From Bacteroidota bacterium (lineage in GTDB: Bacteria; Bacteroidota; Bacteroidia; Flavobacteriales_F; PHOS-HE28), in the NCBI GenBank assembly GCA_014584605.1, contig JACTMO010000083.1:49347-113346 (forward strand): a stretch of 64,000 bases of DNA. The letters are read 5' to 3'. Numbering within the stretch: position 1 is the first letter of the stretch; each line of letters opens with the position of its first letter. Below are positions 32,823-40,392 of the stretch, one piece after another. The notes beneath the pieces are model-generated. The model saw only the letters and a program-made list of their open reading frames with translations. It had not been told where the DNA came from and did not search any database. A program made the translations under genes and the position numbers.

Positions 32823-34507
32823 GGCCGCACTTTGATCACCGTGCGCTCCACCAGCGGCCCGCCCAGGTCGACGCGCAGGTGGTAGAGCCCTGCCGGCGAT
32901 CCGGCGAGCATCGGGTCGGCCAGGGCGATGTGCCGGAAGGTCCCCGGCTCCACGGCTTCCTCCAGACGCCACACCGGTCGGCCCAGCGCATCGAAGAGTT
33001 CCATCCGCAGCATGTGCGCCTCCCCGGTGAACAGCGCCATGGTGAACCCGTCGCTGAAGGGCATCGGGAAGACCTGCAGGACGGCTTCATGCCGCAGGCC
33101 GGTGAGGTCCTCGCCGTTCAGCAGCAGGTGCGCGCGCCACAGGTCGGGGATGCCGTACCCGACATCGCTGTCCGGGCGCAGGGCGTGGGATGCGCTCCGG
33201 CGTATGGCCTCGGTGACCTCCACCGCACTGCGGTCGGTGTGCAACTGCCACAGGCAGCAGGCCACACCGGCCATCAGCGGTGCGCTGAAGGAGGTGCCGT
33301 TGATCGGTGCGAGCGCGTGGCCCCCCACGTCCAGGCCGGTGGCCTTCCAGCCCACGGCGCACACATCGGGCTTCACCCGTCCATCGGCCGAAGGGCCATG
33401 ACCGCTGAAGGGGGCGCTCTGCCGCTCCAGGCCCACGGCACCGACGGCCAGGATGCCTTCGGCGTCGGCGGGCGCGCTGATCCGGTACCAGGCGCTCTGC
33501 CCGCTATTGCCCGCGCTGTTCACCACCACCATGCCCTTGCGGGCGGCGATGCCGGCGGCGATGCTGATGCGGGTGGTGTGCCCGTCCAGGTCGGCCACGC
33601 TGTGGTCCTGCGTGCTGTCGTCGAACTGCGTGTAGCCCAGCGAAGTGCTCAGCACATCGCAGCCCAGGCTGTCGAGCAGTTCGGCCCCGCGCACCCAGTG
33701 GTCCTCCTCCACGATGAACTCGCTGTCCGCATCCTCGGTGCGCACCAGGGCCACATCCACGTCCGGCGCCGCGCCCAGGAAGCGGCCGGGCAGGTCGCCC
33801 GCGATCACCGACAGGACGCTCCGGCCGTGCCAGTGGTCGCTGTACACATCGCCATCGGCCTGCACCATGTCGGCGGTGAACACGATGCCGTTGCGCGCAC
33901 GCAGGCTGGCGAAGGCGGGCAGGGAATCGGCACCCTCGAAGCCGCTGTCCAGCAAACCCAGCAACATCCCGCGGCCCGTGGCACCCGCGCGGTGGAGCAG
34001 ATGCCCGTTCAACATGGCCAGCTGGCGGTACCCCTGTCCGTAGGTGGCCTCATCGGCAGCATCCACGCTGTTCCGCAGCACGTCGGGGAACTTGGGGATG
34101 CCGCGAACGGCATGCGGCCGGCCGTCGTGCATGCAGCGCACTGTGCGGACGAAGGGCAGCTGGTCCAGGGTGTCGAGGCCCAGCGTGTCGGTGCTGCGGA
34201 TGGTGGCGCTGTTCTGCCAGCGGCTGGTGCCGAGCACCACGAGGTCAGCCGCCTGTTGCAGGGCCTGCACGAAGGCCGGGTCCACGGGGAGGTCCAGCGA
34301 ATCCAGCGGGATGCCCTGCCGGTCGCGGCGCTCGATGGCACGCGTGCTCAGGAAGGTGCCCGGGGCACTGAGCTGGTGCGGCGTTCCGCCCTTGTGGGTG
34401 AACTCCACCAGATAGGTGGCCGGTGCGGTCTGTGCCGCGGAAGGAAGCGTCATCCGCACGGCCACCGCCGCAGCCACCATGCACCGCCGCAGGCCATCAA
34501 TGCCCAT
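32819..34507 (-). CDS. S8 (subtilisin) family serine peptidase, secreted, T9SS sorting-like C-terminus
   Basis: A 562-residue exported peptidase. The catalytic triad is readable: D187 in G-L-L-D-S-G-F, H227 in D-H-W-H-G-R-S, S406 in N-G-T-S-F-S-A-P, with the oxyanion asparagine N334 in S-A-G-N-S-G. About 170 residues of propeptide-like sequence precede the core. The last 85 residues (V-F-P-M-P-F-S-D-G-F, L-F-D-A-L-G-R-P-V-W-R-L, S-P-A-G-L-Y-H-L-R-V and a final V-I-K-V-R-P) fit a type IX secretion sorting domain. The ATG at 34507 overlaps the upstream lipoprotein gene by 11 nt; an internal ATG (M10) is the alternative start. Confidence 0.88.
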   Translation of the reverse strand: MGIDGLRRCMVAAAVAVRMTLPSAAQTAPATYLVEFTHKGGTPHQLSAPGTFLSTRAIERRDRQGIPLDSLDLPVDPAFVQALQQAADLVVLGTSRWQNSATIRSTDTLGLDTLDQLPFVRTVRCMHDGRPHAVRGIPKFPDVLRNSVDAADEATYGQGYRQLAMLNGHLLHRAGATGRGMLLGLLDSGFEGADSLPAFASLRARNGIVFTADMVQADGDVYSDHWHGRSVLSVIAGDLPGRFLGAAPDVDVALVRTEDADSEFIVEEDHWVRGAELLDSLGCDVLSTSLGYTQFDDSTQDHSVADLDGHTTRISIAAGIAARKGMVVVNSAGNSGQSAWYRISAPADAEGILAVGAVGLERQSAPFSGHGPSADGRVKPDVCAVGWKATGLDVGGHALAPINGTSFSAPLMAGVACCLWQLHTDRSAVEVTEAIRRSASHALRPDSDVGYGIPDLWRAHLLLNGEDLTGLRHEAVLQVFPMPFSDGFTMALFTGEAHMLRMELFDALGRPVWRLEEAVEPGTFRHIALADPMLAGSPAGLYHLRVDLGGPLVERTVIKVRP

Positions 34508-35177
34508 AGGCCGTGATCACTTGGCGGAAGTACCAGCCGTTGGTCCCGTCGGTCTGTGTGTTGGAGCTGTCCCGCACCCGCTCCACCAGCCCCACGTGCC
34601 GGGCATACCGCTCGCGGTAGATGAGCGTGTCCACCAGGTTGTTGGGATAATGGTTCCGCACCAGGAGCGTGCTGTCGAAGCTGAGGTTGCCGTGCTGCCA
34701 GGGCTGGTCCACGGCCTCATGGCTCACCTCCATGTCCGGGCGGTCGTTCAGGGCGTTGAGGTTCCAACGTTCGCCGACCCTGGTCGGGAAGGTGAGCTTC
34801 AACAGGCGCACGTTCTCCTCGGTGCGCTCGGCGTAGGCGGGCTGGCGGGTCTGGGTCCACACATCCTTGATGCGCCATCCGTTCGTCAGCGTGTCCCACA
34901 CGAAGCGCTCGATGCGTTGGGCCGTGCGGCCCTCCGGGTCGGTGTACACCGAATCGATCACCTCGCGCAGGCGGTAGCGCACCGCGCCGCTGATGCCAAG
35001 GCCCTCGAAGGACCAGGAGGAATCCACCTGGTATTCGGCCCACAGGCCGCGTTCCACGGGGAAGTAAGTGTGGCCCGGATCGATGGGCACGGCCTCGTCC
35101 CTGCGGCAGCCGGGAAAGAGCAGCGCGACAAGGCCGGCGGCGGCCAGGCAACGGCGGATGGTGAAGGTCCTGCTCAT
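34497..35177 (-). CDS. Hypothetical lipoprotein (226 residues)
   Basis: A protein with a lipoprotein signal (lipobox L-F-P-G-C, cysteine at about residue 24), then a soluble domain rich in beta-strand patterns and aromatic residues (Y-F-P-V-E-R-G-L-W-A-E-Y-Q-V, R-I-K-D-V-W-T-Q-T). The repeated F-P-V-x-x-G-x-W-x-x-Y-x-V-D theme is common in Bacteroidota lipoproteins of unknown role. It overlaps mnmA by 4 nt (ATGA) upstream and the S8 peptidase by 11 nt downstream. No function can be assigned. Confidence 0.75.
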   Translation of the reverse strand: MSRTFTIRRCLAAAGLVALLFPGCRRDEAVPIDPGHTYFPVERGLWAEYQVDSSWSFEGLGISGAVRYRLREVIDSVYTDPEGRTAQRIERFVWDTLTNGWRIKDVWTQTRQPAYAERTEENVRLLKLTFPTRVGERWNLNALNDRPDMEVSHEAVDQPWQHGNLSFDSTLLVRNHYPNNLVDTLIYRERYARHVGLVERVRDSSNTQTDGTNGWYFRQVITAYGH

Positions 35178-36283
35178 GGTGTGCGGTCGATGAAGCCTCC
35201 TCCGAGCACATCGTCCCCATCGTAGAAGACGGCGCTCTGCCCCGGAGCGATGCCTGTCACCGGCGCATGGAACTCGACGCGCACCCGGCCGTCCTCCATG
35301 CGGAGCGTGCTGGGCGTGCCCCGGTCCTTGTAGCGCACCTTGGTGACGGCCTCCACCTCCCCGCGCAGGGCATCCACTTTCAGGAAGTTCGGTTGCCGCA
35401 CCCACATGGTCTGGCGGCGCAGCTCGTCCTTCCGGCCCAGCACCACGGTGTTGGTCTCCGGCCGGATGTCGGTGACGTAGAGCGGTTCACCCACGGCGAT
35501 GCCCAGGCCCTTGCGCTGCCCGATGGTGAAGAAGGGATAGCCGTCGTGCTCGCCCAGCACCTCGCCGTTGGTGCCCACCAGCTTGCCATGGGCCAGGCGG
35601 GCGGTCACCTCGGGCTCCTTGCGTTTGAGGAAGCTGCGGTAATCGTTGTCGGGGATGAAGCAGATCTCGTAGCTCTCGCTCTTGTGCGCCAGTTGCGGAA
35701 AGCCGGCTTCCTGCGCCATGCGGCGGATCTCGCTCTTGCGGAAGCCGCCTACCGGGAAAAGCGTACGCGCCAGGCTTTCCTGCCGCAGGCCCCAGAGCAC
35801 GTAGCTCTGGTCCTTGCCTTCATCGAGGCCCTTGCTCACCGTGTGGCGCCCGGCATGCGGCGGATCGGTGACGGGCGTGAGGCGGGCGTAGTGCCCCGTG
35901 GCGATCAGCGGGCAGTCCAGCATGTCGGCGCGCTTCAGCAGCGCCTCCCACTTGATGAAGGTGTTGCACAGCACGCAGGGATTGGGCGTGCGCCCACCGA
36001 GATACTCCTGGACGAAGTTGCCGATGATGGCCTCCCCGAACTCCTCGCGGATGTCCAGGATGATGTGGTGGAAGCCCCGGCTCACGGCCAGGTCGCGCGC
36101 GTCGTTGATGCTGTCCAGGTCGCAGCAGCCGGTGAGCCGCTTGCCGCCGCCGCTGCTGGCGTAGTCCCACGTTTTCATGGTGACGCCCACCACCTCGTAG
36201 CCCTGTTCGTGCAGCAGCAGCGCGGCCACGGAGCTGTCCACCCCGCCGCTCATGGCCACCAGCACCCGGCCGTGGCGGCTCAT
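35174..36283 (-). CDS. mnmA: tRNA-specific 2-thiouridylase MnmA
   Basis: A 369-residue ATP-dependent enzyme that thiolates U34 of tRNA-Lys, Glu and Gln. The PP-loop is A-M-S-G-G-V-D-S-S (about residues 10-18). The two catalytic cysteines are in N-P-C-V-L-C-N and Y-E-I-C-F-I-P-D-N-D-Y, with the conserved G-H-Y-A-R and K-D-Q-S-Y-V-L-W segments between them. A C-terminal beta-barrel follows. A stretch S-S-G-G-G-K-R-L-T-G-C-C after the M-K-T-W-D segment is the longer insertion seen in Bacteroidota forms. It is joined by ATGA overlaps to genes on both sides. Confidence 0.95.
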   Translation of the reverse strand: MSRHGRVLVAMSGGVDSSVAALLLHEQGYEVVGVTMKTWDYASSGGGKRLTGCCDLDSINDARDLAVSRGFHHIILDIREEFGEAIIGNFVQEYLGGRTPNPCVLCNTFIKWEALLKRADMLDCPLIATGHYARLTPVTDPPHAGRHTVSKGLDEGKDQSYVLWGLRQESLARTLFPVGGFRKSEIRRMAQEAGFPQLAHKSESYEICFIPDNDYRSFLKRKEPEVTARLAHGKLVGTNGEVLGEHDGYPFFTIGQRKGLGIAVGEPLYVTDIRPETNTVVLGRKDELRRQTMWVRQPNFLKVDALRGEVEAVTKVRYKDRGTPSTLRMEDGRVRVEFHAPVTGIAPGQSAVFYDGDDVLGGGFIDRTP

Positions 36284-37290
36284 GGCGAGGCGGGTTGGGG
36301 GACACCGTCCACGTACTCCACCCGGCTGATGACGCGGCCCGATCCATCGTACTCGGTGACCGCACCCTGGAGCAGCCCGTTGCGATAGGTGCCCTCGCGC
36401 TTCCTGGTCTGGCCCTTGAGCACACGCTGCATCTCGCTCCCCCCGCCCAACGCGGGGTCCGCCGGCAGGGGCTCCTCCACCCAGGTGCCGTTGCAGTGAT
36501 ACTCGGTGAAGGGACCTTCGAGGCGCCCCTGCACGTAGGTGACCTCGCTGCGCACCTGGTCGTCGTCGCAGTACTCGCGGAACAGGCCGTTCTCCCTCTT
36601 CTCGCGGACGAAGCGCCCCTGTCGGTACACCATCTGCACCTGCACCTTGCCGTTCTCCAGGAAATGATACCAGATGCCGTCGCGGTCGCCGTTCACCATG
36701 CGACCTTCGATCTCCTTGACGCCATTGGGATGGTACCAGGTGAAGGTGCCGTCGCCCAGCCCGCGCACAAAGGTCCCCCGGTACTTCACCTGGCCGCCCG
36801 GGAAGAACTGCTCGTGCACGCCGTCCTGTTCGCCGTTCGCATAGGTGATGCGCTCGGCCAGCCCGCCGTCCGCGAACCAGGTGAGCTGCTCCCCGTGCTG
36901 GCGTCCTTTGGCCCAGCTCTCCACGGAACGCCGGCTTCCGTCCGGTGTGAAGTAGGTCCAGATGCTGTCCTTCGCCTGACCCACATAGCGGCCCTCGGCC
37001 ATCAGGCGGCCGTTGGGGTGGTAGTGCCGCGCATGGCCCCCCGAACCGTCGGGGTAGTGGTCCACGATGCTCTCCACCTTGCCGTCCGTGGAGAAGTAGG
37101 TGAAACTGCCCACCGGGCGGTCGTCCTTGAACTGGCCCGTATAGCGCAGCTGCGGACTGTCGGCCCAGGTGCGGGACCAGCTTCCCTGCTTGCGCCCCTG
37201 CGCATCGGTGAGGTTGGGCGTAGGGGGCTGGGCGATGCCGGGCATGTGCAGCAACATGGGCAGCAGGGCGCCCAGGGCAAGGATGCGCAT
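36280..37290 (-). CDS. MORN-repeat (YwqK-like) exported protein
   Basis: A 336-residue protein with a signal peptide (to about G-I-A-Q at residue 21) followed by roughly eleven MORN-type units of about 22-25 residues, for example Y-T-G-Q-F-K-D-D-R-P-V-G-S-F-T-Y-F and E-G-R-M-V-N-G-D-R-D-G-I-W-Y-H-F. Databases often label these YwqK family antitoxins, but nothing here points to a toxin pair. They are common periplasmic or surface repeat proteins in Bacteroidota with unknown roles. This is the first gene of the six-gene minus operon; TATCTTTG ends 4 nt before its ATG. Confidence 0.85.
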   Translation of the reverse strand: MRILALGALLPMLLHMPGIAQPPTPNLTDAQGRKQGSWSRTWADSPQLRYTGQFKDDRPVGSFTYFSTDGKVESIVDHYPDGSGGHARHYHPNGRLMAEGRYVGQAKDSIWTYFTPDGSRRSVESWAKGRQHGEQLTWFADGGLAERITYANGEQDGVHEQFFPGGQVKYRGTFVRGLGDGTFTWYHPNGVKEIEGRMVNGDRDGIWYHFLENGKVQVQMVYRQGRFVREKRENGLFREYCDDDQVRSEVTYVQGRLEGPFTEYHCNGTWVEEPLPADPALGGGSEMQRVLKGQTRKREGTYRNGLLQGAVTEYDGSGRVISRVEYVDGVPQPASP

Positions 37291-37294
37291 GCTG

Positions 37295-37302
37295 CAAAGA
37301 TA
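37295..37302 (-). promoter_or_regulatory. -7 promoter element TATCTTTG for the MORN-mnmA operon
   Basis: Exact TAnnTTTG on the minus strand, 4 nt from the ATG at 37290; predicts a leaderless first cistron. It shares an 82-bp divergent gap with the GT9 gene. Confidence 0.65.
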
Positions 37303-37356
37303 CCCACCGGCCATGCCGGACCGGCCCGGGCGGCGCCCTGCGGAACCGGAGCCCGC

Positions 37357-37364
37357 TATCTTTC
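37357..37364 (+). promoter_or_regulatory. -7 promoter element TATCTTTC for the GT9 gene
   Basis: One mismatch to TAnnTTTG; 8 nt before the ATG at 37373. Confidence 0.5.
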
Positions 37365-37372
37365 GACCGCGT

Positions 37373-38470
37373 ATGACCTTCTTCAGACCGGACTGCCGCC
37401 ACTTTCGGGGCGATGTGCCCTGCCGACCCCACAAGCTGCACGGCGTGCACTGTGCCGACTGCAGCCACTACGATCCCATTCGCCAACGGGTGCTCATCAT
37501 CAAGCTGGGCGCCCTGGGCGACGTGGTGCGCACCACCCCCCTGTTGACGCCGCTGCGCAAGCGGTTCCCACAGGCCGAAGTGCACTGGCTGACCCTCAGC
37601 CCCGAGATCCTCCCGGCCTCGGTGGACGTGAAGCTGCCCTTCGACCTGGCCTCCCTGCTGGTGATCGAGGAAACGACCTACGACTACGCCATCAACCTGG
37701 ACAAGGACCGCGAGGCCTGCGCCCTGATGGCCCGCGTGAAGGCCGCCGAGAAGCACGGGTTCATCTGGAAGGACGGACGCTGTGCACCGGTGGATGAACT
37801 GGCGATGCACAAGTTCAGCACCGGCATCTTCGACGACCTCAGCCGCGCGAACACCTTGAGCTACCTACAGGAGATCTTCGCCATGGCGGGCACCACCTTC
37901 CAGGGCGAGGAGTACGTGCTGGACAACCATGCCGCCGACCGCCGGGCGTGGGACATCGACCGGGCGCGGCACGTGGTGGGCCTGAACACGGGCTGCGGCG
38001 GCCGCTGGACGAGCCGGCTGTGGAGCGAGGAACGATGGACCGCGCTGGCCGGGCTGTTGAAACGCGATGGCTACGAGGTGGTCCTGCTGGGCGGTGCGCC
38101 CGAGCACGAGCGCAACCTGCGCATCGCGGCGGCCAGTGGAGCCACCTATTTCGGGCACTTCGACCTGCAGCTCTTCATCGATCTGCTGGACCAATGCGAC
38201 ACGGTGGTGACCCAGGTGACCATGGCCATGCACCTGGCGTTGGGGCGGCACAAGAACCTGGTGTTGATGAACAACATCTTCAACCGGCACGAATTCGAGC
38301 TGTACGGCCGGGGCAGCATCGTGGAGCCCACCAGCGGCTGCGAGTGCTTCTACGCCCCGCGGTGCAAGCGTCCGGAAAAGGGCGGCCACGCCTGCATGGA
38401 CGACATCAGCCCCGAGCAGGTACACGCCTCGGTGCGGGCCTGTGTGCTGCACCGGGATCCCGTGGCCTGA
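37373..38470 (+). CDS. Glycosyltransferase family 9 (heptosyltransferase-like) with N-terminal cysteine cluster
   Basis: A 365-residue GT9-type enzyme. The family N-terminus V-L-I-I-K-L-G-A-L-G-D-V-V-R-T-T-P-L-L is at about residues 40-58, and the donor-binding domain has V-V-G-L-N-T-G-C-G-G and V-V-L-L-G-G-A-P-E-H-E-R. GT9 enzymes transfer heptose or related sugars to LPS core. Unusually, a 38-residue leader precedes the fold with four cysteines spaced C-x7-C-x9-C-x2-C plus histidines, which could bind a metal. A second cysteine group lies near the C-terminus (G-C-E-C-F-Y-A-P-R-C-K-R). A GT4 gene follows 7 nt later. Confidence 0.85.
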   Translation: MTFFRPDCRHFRGDVPCRPHKLHGVHCADCSHYDPIRQRVLIIKLGALGDVVRTTPLLTPLRKRFPQAEVHWLTLSPEILPASVDVKLPFDLASLLVIEETTYDYAINLDKDREACALMARVKAAEKHGFIWKDGRCAPVDELAMHKFSTGIFDDLSRANTLSYLQEIFAMAGTTFQGEEYVLDNHAADRRAWDIDRARHVVGLNTGCGGRWTSRLWSEERWTALAGLLKRDGYEVVLLGGAPEHERNLRIAAASGATYFGHFDLQLFIDLLDQCDTVVTQVTMAMHLALGRHKNLVLMNNIFNRHEFELYGRGSIVEPTSGCECFYAPRCKRPEKGGHACMDDISPEQVHASVRACVLHRDPVA

Positions 38471-38477
38471 CCGGTCC

Positions 38478-39674
38478 ATGCGCCTCACCTACCTCAGCAC
38501 CTTCTTCCCCCTGCGCGGCGGCATCGCGCATTTCAACGAGCGGTTCGCCGGCGAACTGGTCCGCCGCGGCCATGCGGTGCGGGCCATCACCTTCAGTCGG
38601 CAATATCCCGCCCTGCTCTTTCCCGGCAAGAGCCAGGAGGAGACGGGAGCATCCGTCGGTGACGCACCGTTCCGGGCGGAGGTCCGGGTGGACAGCATCG
38701 GCCCCCTGAGCTGGTGGCGCACCGGCCGCGCCATCGGGCGCGACGCACCCGATGTGCTCCTCTTCAAGTATTGGATCAGCTTCTTCGCACCCTGCTTCTG
38801 GGCCATCTCCCGGCTGGTCCGCAGCAACCGGCGCACCCGCACCGTGTACGTGGTGGACAACTTCATTCCCCACGAGCAACGCCTGGGCGAAGGCCTGCTG
38901 CGCTGGCTGGCCTTCCGCTGCGTGGACGGCTGCCTGGTGATGAGCGAGGCCGTGGAAAAGGACATCCGGCGGGCACATCCGCACCTGGCCATCGAACGGT
39001 CGCCCCACCCGGTGTACGACAACTTCGGCGCCCTGCAGGACCGCAGTGCGGCGCGGCGCAAGCTGAACCTCCCGGAAGATGCCGTGATCGCGTTGTTCTT
39101 CGGCTACATCCGTCCGTACAAGGGGCTCGACCTGCTCCTCGACGCCTTCCCCGCGATGGCCGCCCTGCACCCGAAGCTCCACCTGGTTATCGCCGGTGAG
39201 TGCTACGAGGACGAACGGCGGTACCGCGACCTGGTGAAGGCCAGCCCGGTGTCCGACCGCATCCACTACTTCGGCGACTACATCCCCAACGAGGCCGTCG
39301 CCACCCATTTCAGCGCTGCGGATGTGCTGGTCCTGCCCTACCGCACGGCCACCCAGTCCGGCATCGTGCAGATCGCCTACCACTTCGAACGCCCCTGCAT
39401 CGTGACCGATGTGGGCGGGCTCGGCGAGGTGGTCCAGGACGGAGCAACGGGCTATGTGGTGCCGGCCGGGGGAGGCGCCGCGCTGGTGGAGGGCATGAAG
39501 CGCTACCTCGACGGCCCGCAGGACATGCGCGAGGCGATCCGCAGGGAACGGCGCAAGTACGCCTGGGAAGCCTTTGCCGAGGCCCTGGAAAGGCTGGTGG
39601 CCCGGATCCGCACGCGCCCGGTCCCCGGCAAGGCATTACCCGTCGGTGGAACCAAGGCCTCCATCGACCGTTGA
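38478..39674 (+). CDS. Glycosyltransferase family 4 protein
   Basis: A 398-residue GT-B enzyme. The N-terminal domain begins with M-R-L-T-Y-L-S-T-F-F-P-L-R-G-G-I-A-H-F-N, a typical GT4 acceptor-side start. The C-terminal domain has F-F-G-Y-I-R-P-Y-K-G-L-D-L-L-L, L-V-I-A-G-E-C-Y and the donor-binding region S-A-A-D-V-L-V-L-P-Y-R with P-C-I-V-T-D-V-G-G-L-G-E-V-V. It is likely to add a hexose to a lipid-linked or LPS glycan along with the GT9 upstream. Sugar specificity is not readable. Confidence 0.88.
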   Translation: MRLTYLSTFFPLRGGIAHFNERFAGELVRRGHAVRAITFSRQYPALLFPGKSQEETGASVGDAPFRAEVRVDSIGPLSWWRTGRAIGRDAPDVLLFKYWISFFAPCFWAISRLVRSNRRTRTVYVVDNFIPHEQRLGEGLLRWLAFRCVDGCLVMSEAVEKDIRRAHPHLAIERSPHPVYDNFGALQDRSAARRKLNLPEDAVIALFFGYIRPYKGLDLLLDAFPAMAALHPKLHLVIAGECYEDERRYRDLVKASPVSDRIHYFGDYIPNEAVATHFSAADVLVLPYRTATQSGIVQIAYHFERPCIVTDVGGLGEVVQDGATGYVVPAGGGAALVEGMKRYLDGPQDMREAIRRERRKYAWEAFAEALERLVARIRTRPVPGKALPVGGTKASIDR

Positions 39675-39723
39675 ACGGCCCGGAGGGTCTCGGCCCCTAT
39701 TTTCACCGCCGCAAGAGGATAGG

Positions 39724-40392
39724 ATGGTACTGCTACCGGCCATCATGGCATTGCTTTTCCCGCCATCGGGACCGATGGACGGAACCCGCTCGCCCATACC
39801 CGCCACGGCTGTGGTGGTGGACGAGGTGGCGGAACTGCACGAGCAGGCCGGCTTGGGTGGCGTGCTCGCCCTCGACGCCTTGCGTGCCGCCTATGAACGT
39901 GCCTGTGAACGCTCCCCGGACGCCAGGGTGCTCGCCGTGGCCGACATGTCGCGTCCATCCACCGAGAAGCGCCTGGTGGTCGTGGACCTGGTGTCGCAGG
40001 ACCTGTTGCTGCACACCTACGTGGCGCACGGACAGGGCACCGGAGAGTTGATGGCCGAGCAGTTCGGGAACCAGGAAGGCTCGCACCGCACCAGCCTGGG
40101 CCTCTATCGTGTGGGATCCGAGATCGTCAGCCCCAAGCATGGGCAGGCGCTGCTGCTGCATGGAATGGACCGGGGCGTGAACGATCGCGCACTGGAACGG
40201 GAGATCATCATGCACGGCGCGGACTACGTCAGCGAAGCCTTCATCGCCGAGCATGGTCGCCTGGGCCGCAGTTGGGGCTGTCCAGCGGTGCCGCAGGAGG
40301 CCATGGCACACCTGGTGCAGCTCCTGGCGGACGGTGGGCTGTTCTACGTTCATCATCCGTCCGCGCAGATCGCGTTGGCCCAGGTCCGATGA
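39724..40392 (+). CDS. Murein L,D-transpeptidase catalytic-domain family protein
   Basis: A 222-residue exported protein with a hydrophobic N-terminus. The second half carries the YkuD-like signature of the Bacteroidota-type L,D-transpeptidase family: L-L-L-H-G-M-D-R-G-V-N-D, E-I-I-M-H-G-A-D-Y-V and G-R-S-W-G-C-P-A-V with the catalytic cysteine. Such enzymes make 3-3 crosslinks or tether proteins to peptidoglycan. A TATTTTCA box at 39698-39705 may be its promoter. The gene is coupled by ATGA overlap to a second, unrelated-looking L,D-transpeptidase. Confidence 0.88.
   Translation: MVLLPAIMALLFPPSGPMDGTRSPIPATAVVVDEVAELHEQAGLGGVLALDALRAAYERACERSPDARVLAVADMSRPSTEKRLVVVDLVSQDLLLHTYVAHGQGTGELMAEQFGNQEGSHRTSLGLYRVGSEIVSPKHGQALLLHGMDRGVNDRALEREIIMHGADYVSEAFIAEHGRLGRSWGCPAVPQEAMAHLVQLLADGGLFYVHHPSAQIALAQVR

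Noticed and set aside
36280..37290. Toxin-antitoxin system suggested by the YwqK label
   Set aside because: MORN-repeat proteins carry this label by annotation habit; there is a signal peptide and no toxin partner.
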